Counted from the first letter of the stretch, positions 10,743 through 21,316 are shown. The stretch: DNA of 38,404 nt from Bacteroidales bacterium (GCA_007123065.1 SKSI01000017.1:1-38404), one strand, 5' to 3'. Notes: generated by a model from the letters alone, not told the origin. Numbers and translations are program-made.

Positions 10743-10795
10743 GGATGCCACCACTTGAAAGCGGGAAGCTGTAAAACAAAATAAATTTACACAAG

Positions 10796-11005
10796 ATGAA
10801 GCAGAATGTTATTCGTGAAATGTCAACCGGAGAACTCCATGAACGTCTGGAGGAAGAACGGAAGCAGTTGCGGAAGCTTAAAATGAATCATGCCGTTTCT
10901 CCTCTGGAGAACCCCATGAAGATAAAAGATTATCGCAAAACAGTTGCCCGTATCCATACTGAGCTTCGGAAAAGGGAAATTGAAGGAAATCAAGTAAAGA
11001 AATAG
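10796..11005 (+). CDS. rpmC: 50S ribosomal protein L29
   Basis: [54 protein letters not shown]. Confidence 0.96.
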   Translation: MKQNVIREMSTGELHERLEEERKQLRKLKMNHAVSPLENPMKIKDYRKTVARIHTELRKREIEGNQVKK

Positions 11006-11010
11006 TTGTG

Positions 11011-11268
11011 ATGGAAATCAGAAAAACCAGAAAAGAAAGAACAGGTCTTGTTGTTAGTAACAAGATGGATAAGTCTGTTGTTGTGGAGGTTCTTCGCCGG
11101 GTAAGACATCCCAAATACGGGAAATTTGTCAAACGTTCATCCCGTTTTATGGCACACGATGATAAGAACGAGTGCAACATCGGTGATACCGTCCGCATTA
11201 TGGAGACCAGACCTTTGAGCAAGAATAAATGTTGGAGATTAGTTGAAATTCTTGAAAGAGCCAAGTAG
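11011..11268 (+). CDS. rpsQ: 30S ribosomal protein S17
   Basis: [60 protein letters not shown] at 11011 preferred over GTG at 11008. Confidence 0.97.
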   Translation: MEIRKTRKERTGLVVSNKMDKSVVVEVLRRVRHPKYGKFVKRSSRFMAHDDKNECNIGDTVRIMETRPLSKNKCWRLVEILERAK

Positions 11269-11270
11269 TT

Positions 11271-11639
11271 ATGATACAACAAGAGTCCAGACTTTCGGTA
11301 GCAGATAACAGCGGTGCAAAGGAGGTGCTTTGCATACGCGTGTTGGGCGGCACACGCCGCAGATATGCCGGTATCGGTGATAAGATCATCGTTACAGTAA
11401 AAGACGCATTGCCATCAGGTAATGTCAAAAAAGGTACGGTGTCAAAAGCCGTAGTAGTACGCACCAAAAAAGATGTCAGACGCGCAGATGGCAGCTATAT
11501 TCGTTTTGACGACAATGCTGTTGTGTTGCTGACCGCCACAGAAGAGATGCGTGGGACACGAATCTTTGGCCCCGTGGCCAGAGAGTTGCGTGAAAAACAA
11601 TTTATGAAAATAGTTTCGCTGGCACCGGAAGTGCTGTAA
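11271..11639 (+). CDS. rplN: 50S ribosomal protein L14
   Basis: [37 protein letters not shown]...FDDNAVVLL. Confidence 0.98.
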   Translation: MIQQESRLSVADNSGAKEVLCIRVLGGTRRRYAGIGDKIIVTVKDALPSGNVKKGTVSKAVVVRTKKDVRRADGSYIRFDDNAVVLLTATEEMRGTRIFGPVARELREKQFMKIVSLAPEVL

Positions 11640-11650
11640 AAAAATATACC

Positions 11651-11974
11651 ATGCAAGAACTCAAATTACATATAAAAAAGGGAGATACCGTGAAGCTGAT
11701 CGCCGGTAATGAAAAAGGTGCGACAGGTAAAGTGCTCATGGTAGATCGCCAGAAAAGAAGGGCTTTCGTAGAAGGCATCAATATGGTTGCCAAGCACACG
11801 AAGCCGAATGCTGCCAACCCACAAGGCGGTATTGTTAAAAAAGAAGCAAGCATCCATCTTTCCAATCTGATGTTGGTTGATTCAAAAGGCAATCCTACAC
11901 GCATTGGAAGAAAGCTTGACAGCAACAACAAATTGGTTCGATATTCGAAAAAGACAGGGGAGGAAATTAAGTAA
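11651..11974 (+). CDS. rplX: 50S ribosomal protein L24
   Basis: [48 protein letters not shown]. Confidence 0.97.
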   Translation: MQELKLHIKKGDTVKLIAGNEKGATGKVLMVDRQKRRAFVEGINMVAKHTKPNAANPQGGIVKKEASIHLSNLMLVDSKGNPTRIGRKLDSNNKLVRYSKKTGEEIK

Positions 11975-12531
11975 TGAGTTATACACCGAGACTAAAGGAG
12001 AAATTCTCCAAAGAGATCGTTCCTGCGCTAATGAAAGAGTTTGGTTATAAAAGCCCAATGCAGGTGCCAAAGCTGGTGAAGATCTGTCTGAACCAGGGTG
12101 TTGGCGATGCCATTACAGATAAAAAGCTCATCGATCAAGCCGTTGAGGAGATGAGTCTGGTGGCTGGTCAAAAAGCAGTGCCTACAAAATCCAAACTGGA
12201 TATCTCTAATTTTAAACTGAGACGTGGTATGCCAATTGGCGTACGTGTTACAATGCGGGGCGATAAGATGTATGAGTTTCTTGATCGCCTGGTATCTGTT
12301 ACACTTCCCAGGATCCGCGACTTTAAAGGGGTAAACGAGAAGGGCTTTGACGGCCGTGGCAACTATTCCATGGGTGTGCCCGAGCAAATCATCTTCCCGG
12401 AAATCAATATCGATAAGGTCAATAAGATTAACGGGATGGATATCAACTTCGTAACTAATGCTGATACCGACAAGGAAGCATTTGCATTGTTGCGTGATTT
12501 TGGAATACCATTTAAAAACCAGAATAAATAA
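11974..12531 (+). CDS. rplE: 50S ribosomal protein L5 (1-nt overlap with rplX)
   Basis: [42 protein letters not shown]...[16 protein letters not shown]. Confidence 0.98.
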   Translation: MSYTPRLKEKFSKEIVPALMKEFGYKSPMQVPKLVKICLNQGVGDAITDKKLIDQAVEEMSLVAGQKAVPTKSKLDISNFKLRRGMPIGVRVTMRGDKMYEFLDRLVSVTLPRIRDFKGVNEKGFDGRGNYSMGVPEQIIFPEINIDKVNKINGMDINFVTNADTDKEAFALLRDFGIPFKNQNK

Positions 12532-12538
12532 AAAAAGC

Positions 12539-12808
12539 ATGGCAAAAGAATCCATGAAAGCCAGAGAGCTTAAAAGAGCAAAACTTGTTGCAAAATATGC
12601 CGCGAAAAGAGCTGAACTAAAAGCAAGTGGTGATTGGGAAGGTCTGCAAAAGCTACCCAAAAACGCTTCACCCGTGCGTTTGCACAACCGATGCCAGTTA
12701 ACCGGCAGGCCCAAAGGGTACATACGTCAGTTTGGTGTTTCGCGTATTAACTTCAGGGAAATGGCCAATAAAGGACTTATACCCGGCGTAACAAAAGCAA
12801 GCTGGTAA
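12539..12808 (+). CDS. rpsN: 30S ribosomal protein S14, C-minus (non-zinc) form
   Basis: Start trimmed from the 12458 ORF to the internal [19 protein letters not shown]...[42 protein letters not shown]. Confidence 0.97.
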   Translation: MAKESMKARELKRAKLVAKYAAKRAELKASGDWEGLQKLPKNASPVRLHNRCQLTGRPKGYIRQFGVSRINFREMANKGLIPGVTKASW

Positions 12809-12847
12809 GAAAATTATAAACATTATATTTAACATTTATTTCAAGCA

Positions 12848-13246
12848 ATGATAACAGATCCAATTGCAGATTATCTGACAAGACTAAGGAATGCCATCAA
12901 GGCCAACCACAGGGTTGTTGAAATTCCTGCATCGAACATGAAGAAAGGGATCACCAAGCTTCTTTTTGATAAGGGGTATATCCTTAATTACAAATTTGAG
13001 GATGATCAGGTGCCTGGTATAATTAAGATTGCACTAAAATATCATCCGACAACAAAAATTCCGGCAATTAATGAACTTCAGCGTGTGAGTCGTCCGGGCC
13101 TTCGTCGCTATTGCAACAGCAAAGAACTTCCACGGGTTTTGAATGGGTTGGGAGTTGCTATCATATCAACATCAAGTGGCCTGATTACTGATAAAGAAGC
13201 CAGGAAATTGAATGTAGGTGGAGAAGTAATTTGTTACGTAAGCTAA
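12848..13246 (+). CDS. rpsH: 30S ribosomal protein S8
   Basis: [29 protein letters not shown]...[40 protein letters not shown]. Confidence 0.98.
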   Translation: MITDPIADYLTRLRNAIKANHRVVEIPASNMKKGITKLLFDKGYILNYKFEDDQVPGIIKIALKYHPTTKIPAINELQRVSRPGLRRYCNSKELPRVLNGLGVAIISTSSGLITDKEARKLNVGGEVICYVS

Positions 13247-13257
13247 AGGAGATACAA

Positions 13258-13815
13258 ATGTCAAGAATAGGAAATTTACCAATAAATATCCCTTCCGGCG
13301 TTACCGTAACGGTATCAAAGGATAATCAGGTTACGGTCAAGGGCCCCAAGGGAGAACTGACACAAGTTGTGGATCAGGATATAAACATCAAAATTGATGG
13401 CGAAGTGCTTACAGTTGTTCGTCCAAGCGATCAGAAGCGTCATAAAGCATTGCATGGTCTTTACCGCTCGTTAATCAATAACATGATTGTTGGCGTTTCT
13501 GAGGGATATAAAATTGTGCAGGAACTGGTCGGCGTTGGTTACAAAGCGTCTAATAACGGACAGCTGCTCGAACTTTCATTGGGATACTCGCACGGGATCT
13601 TTTTTGAAATACCAAAGGAGGTAAAAGTTGAAACAGTTACCGAGAGGGGTAAAAGTCCAACCATTATACTGGAATCACACGACAAACAACTTGTTGGCCA
13701 GGTAGCTGCCAAGATCCGCTCATTCCGCAAGCCGGAACCATATAAAGGTAAAGGTATCCGCTTTAAGGGTGAAGTGATTCGTAGAAAAGCCGGTAAAGCA
13801 GCAGCTGCAAAATAA
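13258..13815 (+). CDS. rplF: 50S ribosomal protein L6
   Basis: MSRIGNLPINIPSGVTV...VKGPKGELTQ...GVGYKASNNGQLLELSLGYSH...KPEPYKGKGIRFKGEVIRRKAGKAA; start trimmed to 13258. Confidence 0.98.
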   Translation: MSRIGNLPINIPSGVTVTVSKDNQVTVKGPKGELTQVVDQDINIKIDGEVLTVVRPSDQKRHKALHGLYRSLINNMIVGVSEGYKIVQELVGVGYKASNNGQLLELSLGYSHGIFFEIPKEVKVETVTERGKSPTIILESHDKQLVGQVAAKIRSFRKPEPYKGKGIRFKGEVIRRKAGKAAAAK

Positions 13816-13848
13816 TAAATAATCAAAATATTTAATTCCTCTATCAGG

Positions 13849-14208
13849 ATGGCAACAAATAAGAAAATCGACAGAAGAACAAAAATAAAATACCGCGTCA
13901 GGAAAAAGGTGCGTGGTACGACTGAAAAACCCAGGCTATCTGTTTTCAGGAGCAATAAAGCTATATATGCCCAGGTGATTGATGACCTCGAAGGTAAAAC
14001 ATTGGCTGCTGCTTCATCTAATGCCAAAGATATTGGTGAAGATAAAAAGACCAAAGCGGAGAAAGCACGCGAAGTTGGCAAACTGATTGCTGAACGTGCT
14101 AAAGAAGCAGGCATTGCAGAAATTGTTTTTGACCGCAACGGTTACCTGTATCACGGAAGAGTAAAATCATTAGCAGAAGGAGCCAGGGAAGGAGGCTTAA
14201 AATTTTAA
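13849..14208 (+). CDS. rplR: 50S ribosomal protein L18
   Basis: [35 protein letters not shown]...[26 protein letters not shown]. Confidence 0.98.
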   Translation: MATNKKIDRRTKIKYRVRKKVRGTTEKPRLSVFRSNKAIYAQVIDDLEGKTLAAASSNAKDIGEDKKTKAEKAREVGKLIAERAKEAGIAEIVFDRNGYLYHGRVKSLAEGAREGGLKF

Positions 14209-14211
14209 ATT

Positions 14212-14730
14212 ATGGCAAACGTAAATATCAAAAAGGTTAAGTCCAGCGAAATTGAATTCAAAGACAGACTGGTCAGTATACAGCGGGTTACGAAAGTCAC
14301 CAAAGGTGGTCGGACATTCAGTTTTTCTGCAATTGTTGTTGTTGGAAATGAAAATGGTGTTGTCGGTTACGGTCTGGGTAAGGCAAAAGAGGTAACCACA
14401 GCCATCAGCAAAGGGATTGACGATGCGAAAAAGCATCTGATCAAAGTTCCTGTTCATAAAGGTACCATTCCACATGCCCAGGAGGGTAAGTATAGTGGTG
14501 CACGAGTTTTGGTTAAGCCGGCAGCGCACGGTACCGGTGTTATTGCCGGTGGTGCTATGCGTGCTGTACTTGAAAGTGTGGGCGTCACGGACGTTCTTGC
14601 CAAATCGAAAGGCTCTTCCAACCCGCACAGTGTTGTAAAGGCAACTATTGATGCTTTGACACAACTTAGAGATCCTTTTGCCGTCGCACAGCAGCGTGGT
14701 GTAAGTCTAGAAAAAGTATTTAACGGATAA
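14212..14730 (+). CDS. rpsE: 30S ribosomal protein S5
   Basis: [46 protein letters not shown]...[15 protein letters not shown]. Confidence 0.98.
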   Translation: MANVNIKKVKSSEIEFKDRLVSIQRVTKVTKGGRTFSFSAIVVVGNENGVVGYGLGKAKEVTTAISKGIDDAKKHLIKVPVHKGTIPHAQEGKYSGARVLVKPAAHGTGVIAGGAMRAVLESVGVTDVLAKSKGSSNPHSVVKATIDALTQLRDPFAVAQQRGVSLEKVFNG

Positions 14731-14749
14731 TTTTAATAATGAACCGGAA

Positions 14750-14935
14750 ATGAAAAAGTATAAAATTGTTCAGATCAGAAGCAGAATTGGCAGACCAGGG
14801 GTTCAGAAAAGGACTTTGGATGCCCTGGGAGTGAAAAAAATGAACCGGCCGGTTTATGTAAATGCTTCTCCGCAGGTGGAAGGGATGATCCGTAAGGTAT
14901 CTCATCTTTTAACCATTGAAGAAGTGAATGAATAG
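14750..14935 (+). CDS. rpmD: 50S ribosomal protein L30
   Basis: KYKIVQIRSRIGRPGVQKRTLDALGVKKMNRPVYVNASPQVEGMIRKVSHLL. Confidence 0.96.
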   Translation: MKKYKIVQIRSRIGRPGVQKRTLDALGVKKMNRPVYVNASPQVEGMIRKVSHLLTIEEVNE

Positions 14936-14969
14936 TTTCATATTGACCAATCCAATAAATTGAAATATA

Positions 14970-15416
14970 ATGTATTTAAGCAATCTCAAACCAGCAAAGG
15001 GTGCCGTTAGCAAAAAAAAGAGAATCGGCAGGGGTGAAGGATCCGGCGCAGGAGACACTGCCACGCGGGGCCACAAAGGTGCAAAATCACGTTCAGGTTA
15101 CAGCCGGAAGGCAGGCTTTGAAGGTGGTCAAATGCCTCTTGCCCGGCGCGTACCAAAATTCGGTTTCAAGAACCGAAATCGCGTTGAATATGCGCCAATA
15201 AATCTTGATATTTTACAAAATCTGGCTGAGACCAAAGGAATTGATACTTTTGACAATCAGGTGCTCATTACCAATGGCCTTGCATCTAAAAATGACCTGG
15301 TAAAGATCCTTGGTCGTGGAAAACTGACAGCCAAAATAAATATAACCGCCAATGCTTTTTCTGAAGCCGCTGTAAAAGCGATTGAAGCAGCAGGTGGAAC
15401 TGTTAACCGGATATAA
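14970..15416 (+). CDS. rplO: 50S ribosomal protein L15
   Basis: LSNLKPAKGAVSKKKRIGRGEGSGAGDTATRGHKGAKSRSG...GFEGGQMPLARRVPKFGFKN. Confidence 0.98.
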   Translation: MYLSNLKPAKGAVSKKKRIGRGEGSGAGDTATRGHKGAKSRSGYSRKAGFEGGQMPLARRVPKFGFKNRNRVEYAPINLDILQNLAETKGIDTFDNQVLITNGLASKNDLVKILGRGKLTAKINITANAFSEAAVKAIEAAGGTVNRI

Positions 15417-15425
15417 AGCTTAGGC

Positions 15426-16784
15426 ATGAAACGTTTTTTTCAAACACTGCTGAATATTTACAATATTGATGATCTGCGGATCAGGATCTTAAACACATTG
15501 GGTATCATTTTGATTTACCGATTGGGTTCTTATGTGGTCCTGCCCGGAGTGGATCCCGGACAGCTTCAGCAACTCCAGGCCCAAACACAAGAAGGGCTGC
15601 TCGGTTTGCTGAATATGTTCTCTGGAGGGGCATTCTCCAATGCATCTATTTTTGCACTTGGGATTATGCCTTACATTAGTGCATCCATTGTTATTCAACT
15701 TCTTGGTGTCGCTGTTCCTTATTTCCAGAGATTGCAGAAAGAAGGGGAAAGCGGCCGTAAAAAAATCAATCAGATCACAAGATATCTTACAGTCTTTATT
15801 ACTGCTGCACAGGCTCCTGCATATCTTGCCAACCTTGTGAGCCAGTTGCCACCTCAGGCTATTTCACCGTTTGATCCTGCGTCAGCCGGACCATCACTCT
15901 ATTTTATGATATCCTCAGTAATTATACTGATATCAGGAACATTATTTGTGATGTGGCTTGGTGAACGGATTACCGAAAGGGGAATTGGAAACGGTATTTC
16001 TCTTATCATTATGGTGGGAATCATTGCGCAACTTCCTTTTGCCCTGATGGCAGAATTCATTGCCAGGATGGAAGAAGCCGGGGGCGGGCTTGTTGTTTTC
16101 CTGGTTGAGATCGTTATCCTGATGGCCGTTGTCGTTCTGGTTATTTTGCTGGTACAAGGACAGCGGCGCATTCCTGTTCAGTTTGCAAAGCGGGTAGTAG
16201 GAAACCGCCAATATGGTGGTGTTCGCCAGTATATACCGCTGAAAGTGAATGCTGCAGGAGTTATGCCGATTATCTTTGCCCAGGCAATTATGTTTATTCC
16301 GATTACCCTGGCCGGCTTTTCGGATGCTTTGAGCGGCTTTGCTGCCACGATGTCTGATTTTACAGGGTTTTGGTATAACTTTACTTTTGCAACCCTGATC
16401 ATATTGTTCACTTATTTCTACACGGCCATTACTGTCAATCCAAACCAGATGGCCGAGGATATGAAGAAAAACGGCGGTTTTATTCCTGGTGTGAAACCAG
16501 GTAAACGGACAGCTGAATTCATTGATAATGTGATGTCGCGAATCACTTTACCAGGATCCTTATTTCTGGCCTTTGTTGCCATTATGCCGGCATTGGTCAG
16601 CCTGATGGGGGTTACCGGGCAATTTGCCCAATTCTTCGGCGGTACGTCACTGCTTATTATGGTAGGTGTGGTACTTGATACTTTACAGCAAATAGAAAGT
16701 CACTTGTTGATGCGTCACTATGACGGTCTGACAAAATCCGGACGCATTAAAGGCCGTTCATCGCCAATGGGGATGACAGGCTAA
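15426..16784 (+). CDS. secY: Preprotein translocase subunit SecY
   Basis: Multi-spanning hydrophobic protein with LGIMPYISASIVIQLL and NPNQMAEDMKKNGGFIPGVKPGKRT, between rplO and map. Confidence 0.98.
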   Translation: MKRFFQTLLNIYNIDDLRIRILNTLGIILIYRLGSYVVLPGVDPGQLQQLQAQTQEGLLGLLNMFSGGAFSNASIFALGIMPYISASIVIQLLGVAVPYFQRLQKEGESGRKKINQITRYLTVFITAAQAPAYLANLVSQLPPQAISPFDPASAGPSLYFMISSVIILISGTLFVMWLGERITERGIGNGISLIIMVGIIAQLPFALMAEFIARMEEAGGGLVVFLVEIVILMAVVVLVILLVQGQRRIPVQFAKRVVGNRQYGGVRQYIPLKVNAAGVMPIIFAQAIMFIPITLAGFSDALSGFAATMSDFTGFWYNFTFATLIILFTYFYTAITVNPNQMAEDMKKNGGFIPGVKPGKRTAEFIDNVMSRITLPGSLFLAFVAIMPALVSLMGVTGQFAQFFGGTSLLIMVGVVLDTLQQIESHLLMRHYDGLTKSGRIKGRSSPMGMTG

Positions 16785-16796
16785 ATCAACTCGGGC

Positions 16797-17597
16797 ATGA
16801 TTATATTAAAGACGATTGAGCAAATAAAAAAAATAAAAGAAAGTTCTTTACTTGTTGCAAAAACGCATGCTGAACTGGCCAAAGTGATCCGGCCCGGAAT
16901 TACAACTCTCGAACTGGATCAACTTGCCGAGACATTCATCCGCGACCACGGTGGCACACCTGCATTCAAAGGATATCAGGGTTTCCCCTTCTCGTTGTGT
17001 ATTTCGCCCAATGAGGTTGTAGTCCACGGTTTCCCTAATGGCAAACCGCTCGAGGAAGGAGATATTTTGTCTGTTGATTGTGGTGTTCTGATGAACAGCT
17101 ACTATGGAGATTCCGCCTATACTTATGCAATTGGCCAGATATCCGGCGAAAAGGAAAGGTTGCTTCGTACAACCCTTGAGTGCTTAAACATAGGTATCGG
17201 ACAACTCATGGTAGGAAATTCACTCGGCGATGTGTCCTGGTCTATACAAAACCACGCGGAGAAGGCTGGTTATTCGGTCGTCAGGGAACTCATCGGCCAT
17301 GGAGTTGGGAAACAACTGCACGAGCCTCCTGAGCTTCCAAATTACGGACGAAAAGGACGGGGTGCGCCCATAGAAGAAGGCTTGGTTGTAGCAATAGAAC
17401 CTATGATAAATATGGGCAAGCGCTATGTGACGCAGGAAAGTGATGGCTGGACAATTCGGACGGCTGATAGAAAGCCATCAGGGCATTATGAGCATACGGT
17501 TGCAGTAATCAATGGAAAGGCAGAGCGTTTGTCAACATTTGAGTATATAGAACAGGAACTTGAGAAAAATATTAACGATTTAGTCATCATTCGTTAA
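16797..17597 (+). CDS. map: Methionine aminopeptidase, type I
   Basis: [32 protein letters not shown]...[37 protein letters not shown]. Confidence 0.97.
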   Translation: MIILKTIEQIKKIKESSLLVAKTHAELAKVIRPGITTLELDQLAETFIRDHGGTPAFKGYQGFPFSLCISPNEVVVHGFPNGKPLEEGDILSVDCGVLMNSYYGDSAYTYAIGQISGEKERLLRTTLECLNIGIGQLMVGNSLGDVSWSIQNHAEKAGYSVVRELIGHGVGKQLHEPPELPNYGRKGRGAPIEEGLVVAIEPMINMGKRYVTQESDGWTIRTADRKPSGHYEHTVAVINGKAERLSTFEYIEQELEKNINDLVIIR

Positions 17598-17602
17598 GTG
17601 AT

Positions 17603-17821
17603 ATGGCAAAACAACCTTCAATTCAACAAGATGGAACCGTCATCGAATCCTTAGGGAACGCGATGTTTCGGGTTGAACTTGAAAATGGGCATATCATCAC
17701 CGCCCATATCTCAGGGAAAATGCGTATGCATTACATCAAAATCCTTCCCGGAGATAAGGTAAAGGTTGAAATGTCGCCTTATGATCTTACGAAGGGCAGA
17801 ATAACATTCAGATATAAATAA
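17603..17821 (+). CDS. infA: Translation initiation factor IF-1
   Basis: [72 protein letters not shown]. Confidence 0.98.
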   Translation: MAKQPSIQQDGTVIESLGNAMFRVELENGHIITAHISGKMRMHYIKILPGDKVKVEMSPYDLTKGRITFRYK

Positions 17822-17838
17822 TATTAAAACCGGGAGAA

Positions 17839-17955
17839 ATGAAAATCAGAGTGTCGGTGAAAAAGAGAAGTTCTGAGTGCAAGATTGTACGCAGAAATGG
17901 TAAAGTTTATGTAATCAATAAAAAAAATCCCAAGTTTAAACAACGTCAGGGTTAA
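17839..17955 (+). CDS. rpmJ: 50S ribosomal protein L36, non-zinc form
   Basis: 38-aa ORF absent from the supplied track: [38 protein letters not shown]. Lies between infA and rpsM. Confidence 0.96.
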   Translation: MKIRVSVKKRSSECKIVRRNGKVYVINKKNPKFKQRQG

Positions 17956-17981
17956 AAAAATCAATCATATAAAATAATACT

Positions 17982-18359
17982 ATGGCACGTATAGCTGGAG
18001 TTGACATTCCAAGAAAAAAAAGGGGGGCAATCAGCCTCACGTATATTTACGGCATTGGCAGAAACAATGCGTTGCAAATTCTGGAATCTGCTGGCATCGA
18101 TCCCAATAAAAAGGTTGATGACTGGGATGACAAGGAGATTACCATGATACGTAATATCATCAATGAACAGTTTAAGGTTGAGGGTTCATTGCGTTCAGAG
18201 GTACAAATGAACATCAAACGATTGATGGATATAGGAAGTTACCGTGGTATCCGTCATCGTATTGGATTGCCGTTGCGCGGGCAGAAGACAAAGAACAATG
18301 CCAGGACGCGTAAAGGAAAGAAAAAAACAGTTGCCAACAAGAAGAAGGCAACCAAATAG
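17982..18359 (+). CDS. rpsM: 30S ribosomal protein S13
   Basis: [30 protein letters not shown]...[31 protein letters not shown]. Confidence 0.98.
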   Translation: MARIAGVDIPRKKRGAISLTYIYGIGRNNALQILESAGIDPNKKVDDWDDKEITMIRNIINEQFKVEGSLRSEVQMNIKRLMDIGSYRGIRHRIGLPLRGQKTKNNARTRKGKKKTVANKKKATK

Positions 18360-18374
18360 TAGTTGAGATATTTG

Positions 18375-18396
18375 AAGTGGGTGCCCTGCACCGCTT
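18375..18396 (+). other. Predicted hairpin in the rpsM-rpsK intergenic region
   Basis: AAGT(G)GGTGC - CCT - GCACCGCTT: 9 bp with one bulged G and one G.U pair, 3-nt loop, in a 64-nt gap. Confidence 0.5.
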
Positions 18397-18423
18397 GATC
18401 AGTAGAAAAACCTTTTTAAAACT

Positions 18424-18822
18424 ATGGCAAAAACAACCAGAGGCGCCAGAAGTGCCAAAAAGCGAGTCGTAAAAGTTGAGCCTGTTGGCCAGGCGCACAT
18501 TTTCGCTTCTTTTAACAACATTATCGTTACCATCGCGAATCAGCAGGGGCAGGTTATATCCTGGTCATCCGCAGGGAAGATGGGATTCAGGGGATCTAAG
18601 AAAAACACCCCTTACGCCGGGCAGATGGCTGCCACGGACGCAGCAAAAACAGCTTATGACCTTGGGCTGCGAAAGATCAAGGTATATGTCAAAGGCCCCG
18701 GATCAGGAAGAGAGTCTGCTATCCGCACATTGCATTCAGCCGGACTGGAAGTGATGGAGATCATGGACGTGACCCCGCTGCCGCATAATGGCTGTCGCCC
18801 GCCCAAAAGAAGAAGGGTATAA
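18424..18822 (+). CDS. rpsK: 30S ribosomal protein S11
   Basis: [46 protein letters not shown]...[15 protein letters not shown]. Confidence 0.98.
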   Translation: MAKTTRGARSAKKRVVKVEPVGQAHIFASFNNIIVTIANQQGQVISWSSAGKMGFRGSKKNTPYAGQMAATDAAKTAYDLGLRKIKVYVKGPGSGRESAIRTLHSAGLEVMEIMDVTPLPHNGCRPPKRRRV

Positions 18823-18858
18823 TCATTTTGTAAACCATTCAAAAAAGCATCAATAAAA

Positions 18859-19464
18859 ATGGCTCGATATCTAGGTCCAACCTCAAAAATTGCAAGAAAA
18901 TTCGGAGATCCGATCTTCGGTGCTGACAAGGCGTTTGAAAAGAAAAACTATCCACCGGGACAGCACGGACAGATGAAGAAAAGACGTAAGAAGTCTGAAT
19001 ATGGAATCCAGCTGCTGGAAAAGCAGAAAGCTAAATATACTTATGGTTTGTTGGAAAAGCAGTTTTCCAATGTCTTCAAGAAGGCTGTCCGTAAAAAAGG
19101 GATTACCGGTGAGATTCTGCTTCAATTATTGGAAGCACGTCTTGATAACGTGGTATTTCGCCTGGGGATTGCACCCACCAGACGTGCCGCCCGACAACTG
19201 GTCGGTCACCGTCATATAACAGTTAACGACAAAATCGTTAATATTCCTTCTTATACACTTAAGCCCGGAGATATTGTTGGTGTCAGGGAGAAGTCCAAAA
19301 GTCTGGAAGCCATTGGTGATTCACTTGCTTCCAGAGGAGGTGGTTATTCATGGCTGGAGTGGGATAGCGATCTGATGAAAGGGAAGTTCATGAATATGCC
19401 TGAACGGGAAGAAATTCCGGAAAACATCAAGGAACAACTTATTGTGGAATTGTACTCCAAGTAA
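18859..19464 (+). CDS. rpsD: 30S ribosomal protein S4
   Basis: [21 protein letters not shown]...[43 protein letters not shown]. Confidence 0.98.
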   Translation: MARYLGPTSKIARKFGDPIFGADKAFEKKNYPPGQHGQMKKRRKKSEYGIQLLEKQKAKYTYGLLEKQFSNVFKKAVRKKGITGEILLQLLEARLDNVVFRLGIAPTRRAARQLVGHRHITVNDKIVNIPSYTLKPGDIVGVREKSKSLEAIGDSLASRGGGYSWLEWDSDLMKGKFMNMPEREEIPENIKEQLIVELYSK

Positions 19465-19501
19465 TGTTCGATTACTTTTTTCATCACAAAAAAACGAAAA
19501 A

Positions 19502-20494
19502 ATGGCAATTTTAGCTTTTCAAAAACCGGATAAAGTAATCATGCTTGAATCTGACGATCGGTTCGGAAAATTTGAATTTCGTCCGCTCGAACCAGGCTAC
19601 GGCATAACAATTGGCAATGCACTCAGGCGGATATTACTATCTTCCCTGGAAGGATTTGCCATCACGTCGGTGAAAATTGAAGGAGTAGAGCATGAGTTCT
19701 CTACTATCAAAGGGGTTGTGGAAGATGTAACTGAAATCCTTCTGAATCTGAAACAGGTACGTTTCAAAAGCCAGATTGAGGATGCAGAGGCTGAAAAATT
19801 TTCCATCAGTATCAAAGGACAAAATCAGTTTACGGCCGGTGACCTGAACCAGGTGCTTGCAAACTTCCAGGTTTTGAATCCTGAGGTGGTTATCTGCAAT
19901 ATGGAGCCATCAGTAGACCTTGAGGTTGAATTTACCATCGAGAAGGGTCGCGGATATGTTCCTGCTGAGGAGAATAAAAGCCTGAACCCGGTAATCGGAC
20001 TGATCGCTGTTGACTCAATCTTTACACCCATTAAAAATGTTACTTACCAGGTAGATAATTACAGGGTAGAGCAGAAGACAGACTACGAAAAATTAATCAT
20101 TGAGATATTGACCGATGGGTCTGTTACGCCAAAGGAAGCACTTAAGGAAGCAGCGCATATTCTGATTATGCACTTCATGCTTTTCTCCAATGAGAAAATC
20201 ACTGTTGACACAGAAGAAAAAGCTACCAGCGAAGAGTTTGACGAGACGTCACTGCATATGCGCCAGTTACTGAAAACGAAGCTTGTTGACCTGGATCTCT
20301 CTGTAAGGGCCTTGAACTGTCTGAAAGCTGCCGATGTGGATACTCTGGCAGATTTGGTGACCCTGAATAAGCATGATCTGTTGAAATTCAGAAACTTTGG
20401 AAAAAAATCACTTACGGAACTTGAAGAGCTGATCAAGGCGAAGAACCTCAGCTTTGGAATGAACCTTTCGAAATACAAATTAGATAAGGAATAA
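19502..20494 (+). CDS. rpoA: DNA-directed RNA polymerase subunit alpha
   Basis: [26 protein letters not shown]...; C-terminal domain [42 protein letters not shown]. Start trimmed to 19502. Confidence 0.98.
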   Translation: MAILAFQKPDKVIMLESDDRFGKFEFRPLEPGYGITIGNALRRILLSSLEGFAITSVKIEGVEHEFSTIKGVVEDVTEILLNLKQVRFKSQIEDAEAEKFSISIKGQNQFTAGDLNQVLANFQVLNPEVVICNMEPSVDLEVEFTIEKGRGYVPAEENKSLNPVIGLIAVDSIFTPIKNVTYQVDNYRVEQKTDYEKLIIEILTDGSVTPKEALKEAAHILIMHFMLFSNEKITVDTEEKATSEEFDETSLHMRQLLKTKLVDLDLSVRALNCLKAADVDTLADLVTLNKHDLLKFRNFGKKSLTELEELIKAKNLSFGMNLSKYKLDKE

Positions 20495-20499
20495 AGGAA

Positions 20500-21252
20500 A
20501 TGAGACACAGAAACAAAATTAATAGTCTGGGAAGGAAGGCGGCTCACCGAAAGGCAACATTGTCGAGTCTCGCCACGGCGTTGATCCTGAATAAACGCAT
20601 CAATACCACAGTAGCGAAAGCGAAAGCATTGCGCGTCTATGTTGAACCACTTATCACCAAATCGAAAGATGATTCAACACATTCACGCAGGGTCGTTTTC
20701 TCATATTTGCGAGATAAATATGCAGTAAGCGAACTTTTTCGGGAGATTTCTCAGAAAGTGGCAGAACGACCCGGTGGCTATACGCGTATTCTGAAGACAG
20801 GCTTTCGCAAAGGTGACGGTGCAGAAATGTGCTTCATAGAGCTTGTTGATTACAATACGCACATGTTGCAAACAGAGGAAGATACACAGCAGAAACGCAC
20901 TCGTCGCGGAAGGCGTCGTGCAAAAAAGGGAGGTGATGACGCACCGGTAGCGGAGCAAAAACCAAAAACCACGAAAGAGGAAGTGGAAAAACCTGTTGAG
21001 AAGGAGGAAACCGATCAGCCCGCTGGAGAACCAAAGGCTGAAGCTGAAATGCAAGAGCAGGTCGAAAAAACGACACAACCCGAACCGGAACAGGAAGAAC
21101 CTGCTGAAAAGGAAGAACCCGTTGCTGAGAAAAAGCAACCTGTTGACGAGACACCTGCAGAGCCTGAAGCAAGCACTCCGGAACAGAAAGAAGAGGAGCA
21201 GGCTGAAACTAAGAAAGAGGAACAACCTGAAGATAAATCTGAAAAGAAATAA
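20500..21252 (+). CDS. rplQ: 50S ribosomal protein L17 with long acidic/Pro-rich C-terminal extension
   Basis: [37 protein letters not shown]...[13 protein letters not shown] is the L17 core; residues ~127-250 are low-complexity K/E/P/Q-rich. Confidence 0.96.
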   Translation: MRHRNKINSLGRKAAHRKATLSSLATALILNKRINTTVAKAKALRVYVEPLITKSKDDSTHSRRVVFSYLRDKYAVSELFREISQKVAERPGGYTRILKTGFRKGDGAEMCFIELVDYNTHMLQTEEDTQQKRTRRGRRRAKKGGDDAPVAEQKPKTTKEEVEKPVEKEETDQPAGEPKAEAEMQEQVEKTTQPEPEQEEPAEKEEPVAEKKQPVDETPAEPEASTPEQKEEEQAETKKEEQPEDKSEKK

Positions 21253-21273
21253 TTACCTTCTCACGATATATTT

Positions 21274-21316
21274 AAAGGATAAAGGTGTATGTGCAACATG
21301 CTTTTATCCTTTTTTA
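21274..21316 (+). terminator. Rho-independent terminator of the ribosomal/alpha operon
   Basis: AAAGGATAAA (21274-21283) and TTTATCCTTT (21303-21312) form a 10-bp stem running into a T-tract; located just after rplQ. Confidence 0.75.

Noticed and set aside
10693-10753. Possible tRNA-like element in the rpmC leader (GGGGG...CCCCC, CCACCA-like ending)
   Set aside because: No cloverleaf: no D, anticodon or T arms, and the acceptor pairing does not extend to the CCACCA-like end.
12028-12723. 231-aa minus-strand ORF opposite rplE/rpsN
   Set aside because: Both + strand genes are certain; shadow ORF.
2922-20494. Search for foreign insertions or unusual genes inside the ribosomal operon
   Set aside because: Gene order and content are the expected Bacteroidota arrangement (including no tuf between fusA and rpsJ); only the intergenic structures reported above stood out.
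20701-21225. 174-aa Leu/Phe-rich minus-strand ORF (looks like a membrane protein)
   Set aside because: It is the antisense of the Glu/Lys-rich L17 tail: GAA/AAG codons read as TTC/CTT in reverse.
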